The notes beneath the pieces are model-generated. The model did not search any database. It saw only the letters and a program-made list of their open reading frames with translations, and was not told the DNA's origin. From contig CALKRW010000036.1 in assembly GCA_937989585.1 (NCBI GenBank), forward strand, positions 8,679-72,678: a DNA stretch of 64,000 nucleotides. Direction: 5' to 3'. This stretch comes from an uncultured Porphyromonadaceae bacterium (GTDB taxonomy: Bacteria; Bacteroidota; Bacteroidia; Bacteroidales; Muribaculaceae). This document shows positions 40,305 through 49,063 of this stretch, in pieces. Both the position numbers and the translations under genes were made by a program. Each line of letters opens with the position of its first letter. Positions within the stretch are counted from its first letter, which is position 1.

Positions 40305-41558
40305 ATGCGAATACTTTGGATAACTAATATACTTTTTGCCCATCATCGGTCGATGATGAGGTTGGATGCTACAAAGGTAAGCGGAGGCACTTGGCTCAAT
40401 GCTGCCTATGAGGCTTCCCATGGAAACTCCAATATCGAATTGCATATAGCTACAATAGGTTCTGTAAAAGAAATTGAAAAAGATAGTAGGGATGGCAATA
40501 CTTTTTATATTCTTCCAGGGAATGGATCGAATTACGATATAAATTCAAAAGCCAATCAAAACTCATGGGCATCGCTGAAGGAGATGGTAAAACCGGATGC
40601 TGTTGTAATTTGGGGAACAGAGACACGGTTCGCTTTCGTCGCGATGAAAATTTTTACGGACGTTCCAACGGCTATTTATATGCAAGGTGTAATTGGCAGC
40701 ATATATCAGCATTATTATGAAGGTGTGCCTTATAAATATAAAATGGCCACTTTGAGAGATGTTATCAACAAAATTGATGCCACCTCGCAATATAACCATT
40801 TTAAGGGGCAGGTAGCATTGGAACGTGAAATGCTCCTTTTGGCCGATGCTGTAATCGTCGAGAATGATTGGTGTGAAGATATGTGCAGAAATGTCAACCC
40901 CAAATTGCGGGTATTCCGCAACTTGCTTCCCATCAGAGATGTGTTCTACTCTAAAACATGGAGTCACAATAGAATAGAGAAGCATAGTATTTTTACTAAT
41001 GCCGGGGGATATCCTATAAAAGGGCATCATATTCTTTTTCGGGCTCTTGGAATAGTTAAGAAACGGTATCCGAATTTCAAGTGCTATATTCCAGGAGAAA
41101 AACTCTCTACATTTGACAATGTCAAACGCCAGACCGGTTATATGAAATATTTAAAGGAACTGGTTAAGAATAATGGTCTTCAGAAAAATATTGTTTATAC
41201 AGGGCGTCTGACTTCGGAAGAAGTCGCAGATTATATAGCCCGATGCAATATCTATATAATGCCCTCCATTATGGAGAATCATTCAAGTTCACTTATTGAG
41301 GCAATGATAGTTGGCGCACCGTCGATATCGTCTCTTGTAGGTGGTACGGCAAGTATCGTGGAGCATAAAAAGAATGCCATTCTTTACAATAGTCTGGACG
41401 CTGAATCTTTGGCCGGCAATATCATTAGGTTGTTTGAAGACATTGATTTGGCAAAGTCATTATCTGCCGAAGCTTTGAAAATCAGAGATAACCGTAAACA
41501 GGACTTTGGTCAGGATATGATCCGTATTTATGATGAACTTGTTAATACGACGCACTGA
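40305..41558 (+). CDS. Glycosyltransferase, GT4-like
   Basis: 417 residues, GT-B fold. The N-terminus reads MRILWITNILFAHHRSMMRL. The C-terminal half has YPIKGHHILFRALGIVKKRY, KNIVYTGRLTSEEVADYIAR and MPSIMENHSSSLIEAMIVGA, which includes the usual acidic pair. It is followed with a one-base overlap by the Wzy gene. Donor sugar unknown. Confidence 0.82.
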   Translation: MRILWITNILFAHHRSMMRLDATKVSGGTWLNAAYEASHGNSNIELHIATIGSVKEIEKDSRDGNTFYILPGNGSNYDINSKANQNSWASLKEMVKPDAVVIWGTETRFAFVAMKIFTDVPTAIYMQGVIGSIYQHYYEGVPYKYKMATLRDVINKIDATSQYNHFKGQVALEREMLLLADAVIVENDWCEDMCRNVNPKLRVFRNLLPIRDVFYSKTWSHNRIEKHSIFTNAGGYPIKGHHILFRALGIVKKRYPNFKCYIPGEKLSTFDNVKRQTGYMKYLKELVKNNGLQKNIVYTGRLTSEEVADYIARCNIYIMPSIMENHSSSLIEAMIVGAPSISSLVGGTASIVEHKKNAILYNSLDAESLAGNIIRLFEDIDLAKSLSAEALKIRDNRKQDFGQDMIRIYDELVNTTH

Positions 41559-42658
41559 TGTACGTAGTAACCATATGTAGCCTAATAGCTCTTTTACTGA
41601 CTTATCTAGAGTCTAATGGTCAGTTGAAGAATGGAATGAAATTGGGTTTCATCTTAGTCACTTTCTTAGGCTGTGTCCATTATGACTTCGGTAACGACTA
41701 TATGTCTTACTATGGAGTTTATCAAAATGCCATAAGTTATACTTTTGATTATAACTATATTATGTTGGGTGAAGTATTCCGCGATCCGGGCTGGATTTTG
41801 CTCTGTTGGGCATTCAAACCTATCGGGGGCTTCTTTATGATGGTAGCGGTACTGAATATATTACAGAATTGGTTAATCTACAGATTTATAAAAAGAGAAG
41901 TTAATGTTGTGAACCATCCGTTTGCAGTTTTTATCTATCTATTTTCCACTAGTTTATATTTAATGTCGTTCTCAATGATGCGACAGATGCTTGTGGCTGT
42001 AATATTTCTGGGTTTATGGCACTATATATCAAATCGTAAATGGTGGATGCCACTTTTTGTCCTTTATTTATGTTCATTTATACATAGTTCGGCTATTGTA
42101 TTGTTACCATTCGCATTTTGGGGTTTTGTACCTATTAAAAATGGGAAATTTCTAGGGCTCATATACATTCTGATACTTTCTGTTCTTTGGTTTTCCCCTA
42201 ATCTTTTAAATCAATTATTTTTATCGGCTGTTGAAAGCCGTGATGAGTTTGGTAATTATCTTTCGGTATATGGCAACGGTAAAAGTCAGGGGTTGTCTTT
42301 AGGATTAGGATTTGCCATACAACTCATTCCTGTTGTCTTGTCGATCTTATATTTACTCAATTCTGAAAAGAAATCATATTTAGATAAGAAGAAGTTGGTA
42401 GCATTAGCTATGATATCAGCTTTAATTACTCCGTTTGGTGCAATAATCCCTATAGTAACACGTATTTCCACGTATTTTAATATATACACTATTGCTTCAT
42501 ATCCATTGGTTTACACAGCCTTAAGCAATCGTCCTATCCGAATGCTATGTCTTAGCCTTTGTGTTCTCATAATACTCTATAACTACTTCATATTTTTCAA
42601 CAATGAAGTATGGAGCGAAAAATTCTCCGAGTTCCACACAATATTCTCTGTACTGTAA
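41558..42658 (+). CDS. wzy: Wzy polymerase, EpsG family
   Basis: 366 residues with about ten membrane helices. The EpsG family signature is visible near the start: HYDFGNDYMSYYGVYQ, then GEVFRDPGWILLCWAFKPIG, and MSFSMMRQMLVAVIFLGLW. Wzy polymerases join repeat units in the periplasm. It lies between two glycosyltransferase genes in the AT-rich variable core, as expected for a type-specific gene. Confidence 0.85.
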   Translation: MYVVTICSLIALLLTYLESNGQLKNGMKLGFILVTFLGCVHYDFGNDYMSYYGVYQNAISYTFDYNYIMLGEVFRDPGWILLCWAFKPIGGFFMMVAVLNILQNWLIYRFIKREVNVVNHPFAVFIYLFSTSLYLMSFSMMRQMLVAVIFLGLWHYISNRKWWMPLFVLYLCSFIHSSAIVLLPFAFWGFVPIKNGKFLGLIYILILSVLWFSPNLLNQLFLSAVESRDEFGNYLSVYGNGKSQGLSLGLGFAIQLIPVVLSILYLLNSEKKSYLDKKKLVALAMISALITPFGAIIPIVTRISTYFNIYTIASYPLVYTALSNRPIRMLCLSLCVLIILYNYFIFFNNEVWSEKFSEFHTIFSVL

Positions 42659-42661
42659 GTT

Positions 42662-43837
42662 ATGAATGTACTATACTTATCATCTTTACTCCCTCGAGAT
42701 TTATTCGACGCTTTGCTAAAGGTCGATAAATCCAGCTATGTAGTAGCACCTCAAAAGTTTCATCAGATACTTGTTGACGGGATGGTTCAAAATGGGCATT
42801 CAGTGAAAGCAATTTCCTATTTGCCTGAGTCATTACCATATCAAGCGAATTTAGAAGAAGAGGGTGTCGAATATTTTTTTACGAAATATCACTCAACACC
42901 AGGTATAAAACACCTCCAGATTTCACTTTCAACCTTTAGTATAATTAGATCATTAATACGAAACGGTTTCAAACCGGATGTAATTATCTGCGACACTCTA
43001 AAGGTATCATTGTGTTTGGGGGCATTATTATCGAAATACTTAATGCAAACAAGAGTGACTGGAATTGTCACTGATATAATGGGCGTATTTGTTCATAAGG
43101 ATACGAATATGATACGTAATGCAGCAACCATAATCTCGAAGAAATATATCACTAAATTTGACAATTACATCCTACTTACCAAACAAATGAACGAAGTGGT
43201 CAATCCATATCATAAACCATTTATTGTTATGGAAGGGGTGTGTCAGCAATCATTAAACTCATATAAAAAAAATCCCGAAGATCAAAGTTCGTCACCTTCT
43301 AACATAAGGAATCTTTTTTATGCCGGAGGTCGCCCTAGTAAAGATGGAGTAGATCTGCTTATCGAAGCATTTAAACAAATTGAAAACGATAATATAAGAC
43401 TCAATATTTTTGGAGATATGCCCGGGCATATTGTCGGTATTGATCCTATTGATTCACGAATAGTTTACCACGGAGTTGTCAACAACGCACAAATAATCGA
43501 GGAGGAACGAAACTCGTATCTCTTAATCAATCCACGTCCGACAGGAGAAACATATACATTGTATTCTTTTCCTTCAAAAGTTATGGAATATATGTCGACA
43601 GGAGTAGCGATGGTTACAACGAAACTCGCTGGAATTCCGGATGAATACTTCAATCATTCATACACATTTGAGACATGCTCAATAGAGTGCTATCGCGATA
43701 CTCTTAAAAGAATACTGGAACTCCCGGAACAAGAAGTCTTTGAAAAAGGCAATTCAGCAAGAAAATTCGTAACTGAACAAAAAAACAATCTGATTCAGAC
43801 CGAAAGAATATTAGACTTTACTACAAATTCAATATAA
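42662..43837 (+). CDS. Glycosyltransferase, GT4-like
   Basis: 391 residues, GT-B fold. It starts MNVLYLSSLLPRDLFDALLK. The acceptor side has FKPDVIICDTLKVSLCLGAL, and the donor side has NLFYAGGRPSKDGVDLLIEA, IRLNIFGDMPG and LINPRPTGETYTLYSFPSKV followed by MEYMSTGVAMVTTKLAG. It is soluble or peripheral. The specific sugar is unknown. It lies three bases upstream of the TupA-like gene. Confidence 0.82.
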   Translation: MNVLYLSSLLPRDLFDALLKVDKSSYVVAPQKFHQILVDGMVQNGHSVKAISYLPESLPYQANLEEEGVEYFFTKYHSTPGIKHLQISLSTFSIIRSLIRNGFKPDVIICDTLKVSLCLGALLSKYLMQTRVTGIVTDIMGVFVHKDTNMIRNAATIISKKYITKFDNYILLTKQMNEVVNPYHKPFIVMEGVCQQSLNSYKKNPEDQSSSPSNIRNLFYAGGRPSKDGVDLLIEAFKQIENDNIRLNIFGDMPGHIVGIDPIDSRIVYHGVVNNAQIIEEERNSYLLINPRPTGETYTLYSFPSKVMEYMSTGVAMVTTKLAGIPDEYFNHSYTFETCSIECYRDTLKRILELPEQEVFEKGNSARKFVTEQKNNLIQTERILDFTTNSI

Positions 43838-43839
43838 TT

Positions 43840-44724
43840 ATGAAAATAGTAAGTGATAGGGGTAACTTAAGAAATCAGATAAATTCCGTCCTAGGGAATT
43901 TACTGTCAAAGTGTCTCCCTCAGAAGATGCTCTATATTTTGAGGTATTATAGTCATCGTCATAAATTACCCAATTTTGAACATCCTAAGGATTTATCAGA
44001 ACGAATTTTGGCAAGTATGCTTTCACCAGAATTCTTAAATTTCGCTATTTTTGCAGACAAGGTTAGAGTTCAAGGTTATATAAAATCTAAAGGATTAGGG
44101 GAATTGTTAATCCCTCAATATGGATCTTGGGAAACTGCAGAAGAAATTCCGTTTGATGAGCTTCCGAATAAGTTCATACTAAAAGCTAACAATGGATGTG
44201 GTGGGCATATCATATGTACGGATAAAACATCACTTAACATCACAGAAACGATAAAGCGAATGAATCAAGCGTTGAAAGCAAGTAAAAACCTCAAGAAAAC
44301 TGAGCCACATTACTGCAAAATTCAACCGTTGATTCTTTGTGAAGAACTTTTAGGTAACGGAGAAGTACTTCCGATTGACTATAAATTTCTATGTATAAAA
44401 GGTAAGGTCGCGGCCATTCTTGCAATCAGTGATCGTGAGGATGATGCTAGAAAGATGACTCTGGATTCGAATTGGAATGTCCTTCCATATGTGCTTCCTC
44501 AATACCTTCCAAAACGAAAGCCAGAAAAACCAGAACATCTAAAGGAAATGGTAGAAGTAGCGGAAATCCTTTCTGAAGACTTCGAGTTTGTAAGAGTGGA
44601 TTTATATGACTTCGAGGGGAAAATATATTTTGGCGAACTAACCTTTTCCCCTGCAGGTGGGATACTCCACACTTTCTCGACAGAGGCACTTGAAACATTA
44701 GGAGCTCTATTTAGCAAAGAATGA
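43840..44724 (+). CDS. TupA-like ATP-grasp protein
   Basis: 294 residues. Features of the TupA-like ATP-grasp family are ILASMLSPEFLNFAIFADKV, KFILKANNGCGGHIICTDK (nucleotide-binding Lys and Gly-rich loop), CEELLGNGEVLPIDYKFLCI, and FVRVDLYDFEGKIYFGELTF ending in SPAGGI. TupA takes part in teichuronopeptide synthesis in Bacillus by amide ligation, and homologues in capsule loci are thought to attach amino-acid or related groups to uronic acids. With a uronate pathway (ugd) in this locus, an amide substituent is plausible. It overlaps the CapA-like gene by 4 bp. Confidence 0.78.
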   Translation: MKIVSDRGNLRNQINSVLGNLLSKCLPQKMLYILRYYSHRHKLPNFEHPKDLSERILASMLSPEFLNFAIFADKVRVQGYIKSKGLGELLIPQYGSWETAEEIPFDELPNKFILKANNGCGGHIICTDKTSLNITETIKRMNQALKASKNLKKTEPHYCKIQPLILCEELLGNGEVLPIDYKFLCIKGKVAAILAISDREDDARKMTLDSNWNVLPYVLPQYLPKRKPEKPEHLKEMVEVAEILSEDFEFVRVDLYDFEGKIYFGELTFSPAGGILHTFSTEALETLGALFSKE

Positions 44725-45833
44725 TTAAACTTTTGTTTTGTGGGGATTTTGTGTGTCAATCTCCTGCCGAAATTGCGGTTGATTCTTCAATTTCTGCTCT
44801 TTTCAATCGACAAGATTATGTCTGCGTTAACTTTGAGGCACCAATTCGAAATGAAGGAAAACCTATAATTAAAAGTGGACCTTCTCTTACGCAATCGAGC
44901 GACTCGCCTAAATTTCTAGAAAATCTTGGAGTCAATCTAATATTATTGTCAAATAATCATATGATGGATTGTGGAAAAGATGGATGCGAAATTACGATTC
45001 AATCTTTTTCTGAAAATACAATAACATTAGGAGCCGGTCTTTTTCCTCAGTTATTTGATTTGACTATCATAGAGAAGGATAGCTGTAGAATTGGTTTGTT
45101 AAATCTAACACACAAGGAGTTCGGGGCTTTAGGTATCGATTCAATGAAAAATGATTATGGTACAACATGGATTAATCATCCGTTAGTCAATCAAATTATA
45201 CTTGAATCCAAATCTAAATGTGATAAACTTTTTGTTTTACCCCATGCTGGAGTGGAAGATATTGAAGTACCATTGCCGGAATGGAGAGCCCGTTACAAGG
45301 AATTCATAGATCTCGGAGCCGATATGATCATTGGTTCCCATCCTCACACTCCACAAGGTTGGGAATATTATAAAGGAAAGCCCATTTTTTATAGTTTAGG
45401 GAATTTCTATTTCAAATCGAAATCTACACAACATAATGCCAATTGGTACAATGGTCTCGCTATAGAAGTTTCGATCGATTCTAATAAGGTATCATTTATA
45501 GTTCACAATACCGAATTTGGCGATACTTCTATTAGACTTGAAACATCCAAAGAACGAGACGAATTTAATACTCGTTTATGCGAATATCTGCAGAATGACA
45601 CATTGTATTATGAATATTTGGATGATTATATGCGAAAGCTTTGGCCTACATATCAGTTATATTTACTTAGAGGTTTAGGCGCTTTTATGCCAACGTCGAA
45701 TACAAATACTTTGTTGCATGCTGGTTATGGTCTGCTAAAAGGCAAAGATTATCCGTTGCTCCTAAATAATTTTCAGTGTGAAAGCCATATGTGGGCGATT
45801 GAACGTATGATTAAATTGGCTCTTCAAAAATAG
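44721..45833 (+). CDS. CapA-family metallophosphatase-fold protein
   Basis: 370 residues. CapA/PgsA signature elements: LLFCGDFVCQSP near the start, YVCVNFEAPIRNEG, LLSNNHMMDCGKDG (Asn-His pair), FVLPHAGVEDIEVP, IIGSHPHTPQGWEYYKGKPI and FYSLGNFYF. The motifs form a calcineurin-like metal site. In Bacillus CapA is needed for poly-gamma-glutamate export or anchoring; in polysaccharide loci the role is open. No signal peptide is apparent, so it is probably cytoplasmic. It is translationally coupled to the ATP-grasp gene, pointing to a shared modification step. Confidence 0.8.
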   Translation: MIKLLFCGDFVCQSPAEIAVDSSISALFNRQDYVCVNFEAPIRNEGKPIIKSGPSLTQSSDSPKFLENLGVNLILLSNNHMMDCGKDGCEITIQSFSENTITLGAGLFPQLFDLTIIEKDSCRIGLLNLTHKEFGALGIDSMKNDYGTTWINHPLVNQIILESKSKCDKLFVLPHAGVEDIEVPLPEWRARYKEFIDLGADMIIGSHPHTPQGWEYYKGKPIFYSLGNFYFKSKSTQHNANWYNGLAIEVSIDSNKVSFIVHNTEFGDTSIRLETSKERDEFNTRLCEYLQNDTLYYEYLDDYMRKLWPTYQLYLLRGLGAFMPTSNTNTLLHAGYGLLKGKDYPLLLNNFQCESHMWAIERMIKLALQK

Positions 45834-45839
45834 GAGATT

Positions 45840-46964
45840 ATGAAAATAGCAATGATATTTCCCTATGCTCCGTCTTATAGAGAACCAATCTATCAGTTAA
45901 TGGATAGAGAGTTGGATGTTGAATGGTTCTTCTGCGGAAACGCGAAACGCAATCTTAAATTGTTTGATTATAATACACTTAAGGATTGCAATCTTTCAAT
46001 GAAGGAAAAGAAGCTCGTCGGTCCGATTACGTATTATCAAGGTCTTTCAGAAATTAATCTACAACGGTATGATCTTGTCATCATCGCTGGTGTTATTAAA
46101 AATATTTCCGAGTGGGTGTTGCCCTTGAAAGTAAGAAAACTAAAGAATACAAGGATTTTTTGCTGGACTCATGGTTGGTATGGCAAGGAGACTCGATTGC
46201 AAGCTTTAATAAAGAAATTTTATTTCAAACTTTTCGATGGAATGTTGTTGTATGGCGATTATGCCTATAACCTACTCAAAGGGTTTGGTTTTCCGAAAGA
46301 GAAGTTATATGTTATAAAAAACTCTCTTGACTATGAAAAGCAATTAGGGCTTAGAGACATCGGACTAAAAAGCGACATTTATAAGGAGTATTTTGGAAAT
46401 ACAAATCCCAATTTAATATTCCTTGGTCGTCTAACTTCGGTTAAACGGTTAGACTTAATTCTTAGTGCGGTTGACAAACTCAATCATCGAGGGGAAAATT
46501 ACAATGTTGTTTTCGTCGGAGATGGAAGTGAAAAGGAATCTTTGATGAAGCTGGCAAAGCAGTTAAACCTTGAACCCCAAGTTTGGTTTGTGGGAGAATG
46601 TTTTGATGAACAAAAAAATGCTGAATATATCTTCAATGCCGATTTGTGCATCGCACCCGGGAATATCGGTCTGACCTCAATACACTCTCTTATGTTTGGT
46701 TGTCCTGCTCTAACCCACGACGATTTTAAGTGGCAAATGCCTGAATTTGAAGCGATACACTCTGGAAATACCGGCGATTTCTTTGCGAGAAACGATGTGG
46801 ACTCATTAACACAATCAATTTCATCATGGTTTGCCAAACATAGGGATGACCGTGAAGAGATACGGCAAAATTGTTACGGGGAAATCGATCGATGCTGGAA
46901 TCCGGAGTATCAGTTAACTGTAATAAAAAATATTTTGAATGGCCTTGGCAGACATGACGCCTAA
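45840..46964 (+). CDS. Glycosyltransferase, GT4-like
   Basis: 374 residues, GT-B fold: MKIAMIFPYAPSYREPIYQL at the N-terminus, then LIFLGRLTSVKRLDLILSAV, YNVVFVGDGSEKESLMKLAK and APGNIGLTSIHSLMFGCPAL. The usual EA.. pair is replaced by a SIHSLMFG version. It overlaps by 11 bp the proposed true start of the next gene, an argument that the acetyltransferase starts at 46954 rather than further downstream. Confidence 0.8.
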   Translation: MKIAMIFPYAPSYREPIYQLMDRELDVEWFFCGNAKRNLKLFDYNTLKDCNLSMKEKKLVGPITYYQGLSEINLQRYDLVIIAGVIKNISEWVLPLKVRKLKNTRIFCWTHGWYGKETRLQALIKKFYFKLFDGMLLYGDYAYNLLKGFGFPKEKLYVIKNSLDYEKQLGLRDIGLKSDIYKEYFGNTNPNLIFLGRLTSVKRLDLILSAVDKLNHRGENYNVVFVGDGSEKESLMKLAKQLNLEPQVWFVGECFDEQKNAEYIFNADLCIAPGNIGLTSIHSLMFGCPALTHDDFKWQMPEFEAIHSGNTGDFFARNDVDSLTQSISSWFAKHRDDREEIRQNCYGEIDRCWNPEYQLTVIKNILNGLGRHDA

Positions 46965-47491
46965 ACACCTGTATATCTGCGATTTAAACAGAGGGGGGGG
47001 CGGCTGGCCACCTGCATAAGGTTTTGAATATTTTATTTTGCATTAATGCAAGTACGGTGTTCATTTATTGGTTGAGATATTGCAAACACAAGAATTTTTT
47101 ATGGCGAACATTTGCAAAATTTAAAAGACGGCAAATGACTCGTAAATATGGAATTCAGATTGCTGAATCTTCTGAGATTGGGCCAGGTTTATTGATTGAG
47201 CATGCATCTCCAATGGTTGTTCATTATAATGCTGTTATCGGAAAAAATTGCACACTACATCAATTTGTAACGATAGGCGGCGTAAATGGGAAAGCTCCCA
47301 GAATTGGAGACAATTGCTTCATTGGGGCTGGTGCGGTATTAATTGGAGGCATTCGAATAGGTGATAATGTAACGATAGGAGCTGGATCTGTGGTAACTAA
47401 AGATATTCCTGACAATGCTACAGTTTGCGGTAATCCCGCAAGAATTATTCATTTCGATCATCCTGCAAAATATATTAAAAATCCGATATGA
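46954..47491 (+). CDS. Serine-acetyltransferase-like hexapeptide protein, split by a G8 tract (frame currently OFF)
   Basis: As sequenced, the ATG at 46954 encodes MTPKHLYICDLNRGGGGWPP and stops at TAA 47017-47019. The remaining frame (open from 46988; next usable start TTG 47024) encodes a left-handed beta-helix acetyltransferase: YGIQIAESSEIGPGLLIEHA, VVHYNAVIGKNCTLHQFVTI, IGDNCFIGAGAVLIGGIRIG and VCGNPARII. With one G fewer (G7) or two more (G10), the frames join into a 178-aa protein. The joined N-terminus has the D-L-x-R then W-L-R spacing typical of capsule serine O-acetyltransferase relatives. The two-part reading is supported by the overlap with the upstream gene. The tract suggests reversible slippage. 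The reaction is probably O-acetylation of a sugar. Confidence 0.7.
46993..47000 (+). repeat. Homopolymeric G8 tract
   Basis: Eight consecutive G in otherwise AT-rich DNA, about 40 bp after the proposed start codon of the acetyltransferase gene. A length change of one base switches the frame. It is a candidate contingency locus. Confidence 0.75.
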
Positions 47492-48171
47492 ATTTTTCAG
47501 AACTCTTGTTCCGAATTACGGGCAAAATCTGTCATATTTATTATGAAAGCATATCGCAGTTTTTCACGAAAAAAGGGAAAATTTATATGTTTCATAAAAT
47601 TGGAGAAGAAGACGGAGAATTTAATATTTCCGTCTCTGAATTTCAGTCATTTGTAAATCAAATCAAATCGAGAAATGTAATCCGATTAGAAGATTGGGAA
47701 AATCATTGGGATTTTGTGGCATTAACATTTGATGATGTACCCGAGTCGTTTTACTATAAAGCCTATCCCATACTGATTAAATACAATCTTCCTTTTTGTC
47801 TGTTTGTTAATGTATCACTTTTGGATAAACCTGGATACATTACAACATCACAATTGAACGAACTTTCAAAATGTAATCTGTGCACTATAGGTTCTCATGG
47901 TATTTCTCATGATGCGTATAGAAAATTTTCTAAAAATGACGCTGTCAAAGATTTGGCCACGTCAAAGAAAATATTAGAATCCTTAACGGGTTTGAAAGTC
48001 GATATGTTTGCATTTCCATATGGCTCGTATTCAGCCTGCGGTTTTCTTCATAAAAAATTAGTGGCAGATTTCTATAAATATGGATTTAGCACAATTGCCA
48101 TTCCTGTTTCTACAAAGCATCTTTTACCTAGTTATTTTCTGCCGAGAATTAATTATTCAGGAATTAAATAA
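47488..48171 (+). CDS. Polysaccharide deacetylase (NodB-like)
   Basis: 227 residues. NodB-type motifs are present: FVALTFDDVPESFY (catalytic/metal Asp pair), CTIGSHGISHDAYRKFS (metal His residues), and DMFAFPYGSYSACG. There is no signal peptide, but the N-terminal 25 residues are hydrophobic-aromatic. It would remove N- or O-acetyl groups from a sugar in the repeat unit or its precursor. It overlaps the acetyltransferase by 4 bp, so a switchable acetyltransferase and a deacetylase are made together. Confidence 0.8.
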   Translation: MNFSELLFRITGKICHIYYESISQFFTKKGKIYMFHKIGEEDGEFNISVSEFQSFVNQIKSRNVIRLEDWENHWDFVALTFDDVPESFYYKAYPILIKYNLPFCLFVNVSLLDKPGYITTSQLNELSKCNLCTIGSHGISHDAYRKFSKNDAVKDLATSKKILESLTGLKVDMFAFPYGSYSACGFLHKKLVADFYKYGFSTIAIPVSTKHLLPSYFLPRINYSGIK

Positions 48172-48176
48172 AATTT

Positions 48177-49061
48177 ATGAAAAAAGTCAGTGTAATAATT
48201 CCCTTTTATAGTAGACTGGATTGGTTGTTCGAGGCTATAGAGAGCGTTCTTGGGCAAACCTACACAAATATTGAGATTATCGTTGTTAACGATGGTTCAG
48301 AGGAAGATTTGTCGAGTTTCTTACAGCGATATGGCAATAGAATCATTTATATAGAACAACCCAACAGCGGTCCAGCAACGGCCAGGAATACAGGCATTCG
48401 CCGTGCAACCGGAGAGTATATCGCATTTCAGGATTCTGACGACATTTGGCTCCCGACAAAACTTGAGAAGCAAATTGCTTTTATGGAGAAAACAGATACC
48501 GTCTGGAATCATTGTGGTTTCTATTACTGGAATCCCGACACTGATAAGCTCAAAGAAGTTGATGTTAGCCGAGATTACGACGATATCTTTGCTCAGCGAA
48601 TGGTTACCACACAGATTGCTACACCAAGCGTGGTTATAAAACGCGAGGTATTTAGCGATGATAGATTCTATTTCCCCGAAGGAGTACGAAATGGTGAAGA
48701 CGACCAATTATATACTCTTTTAGCTAAGAATTATCCAATTTCTCTGGTCGAAGAGCCACTGTTAAAAGTTCGTCTTAGAGGCTCTAACAGCAATGGAAAA
48801 GCTATCGAACGCTTCCATCTTAGAGTGGCAAATTTAAAAAAATGGCAGAAAATGGAGTATGAAATACCCTTTGGCGTAAAGGTGATATATTCGTTCTATC
48901 GCATCTATTCAAGATTATTTCCCAATGTCCAAAGTTCTAAGATAAAGGATTTACTGGCCAAAGCTTTATGGAGCATTCCTTATGGCATCGAACGTATGTA
49001 TGTGAGATATTTGGCAAAAATATCACATAAAAACCCTGAATTAATTCTAAAAAAGTTATAA
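48177..49061 (+). CDS. Glycosyltransferase family 2
   Basis: 294 residues, GT-A fold. The N-terminus reads VSVIIPFYSRLDWLFEAIES, VLGQTYTNIEIIVVNDGSEE, with ARNTGIRRATGEYIAFQDSD and the DxD-like DSDD. The fold is complete and there are no membrane segments. It acts on the lipid-linked intermediate in the cytoplasm. It is the last gene of the AT-rich block; the next gene begins three bases downstream and is clearly richer in GC. Confidence 0.85.
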   Translation: MKKVSVIIPFYSRLDWLFEAIESVLGQTYTNIEIIVVNDGSEEDLSSFLQRYGNRIIYIEQPNSGPATARNTGIRRATGEYIAFQDSDDIWLPTKLEKQIAFMEKTDTVWNHCGFYYWNPDTDKLKEVDVSRDYDDIFAQRMVTTQIATPSVVIKREVFSDDRFYFPEGVRNGEDDQLYTLLAKNYPISLVEEPLLKVRLRGSNSNGKAIERFHLRVANLKKWQKMEYEIPFGVKVIYSFYRIYSRLFPNVQSSKIKDLLAKALWSIPYGIERMYVRYLAKISHKNPELILKKL

Positions 49062-49063
49062 TT

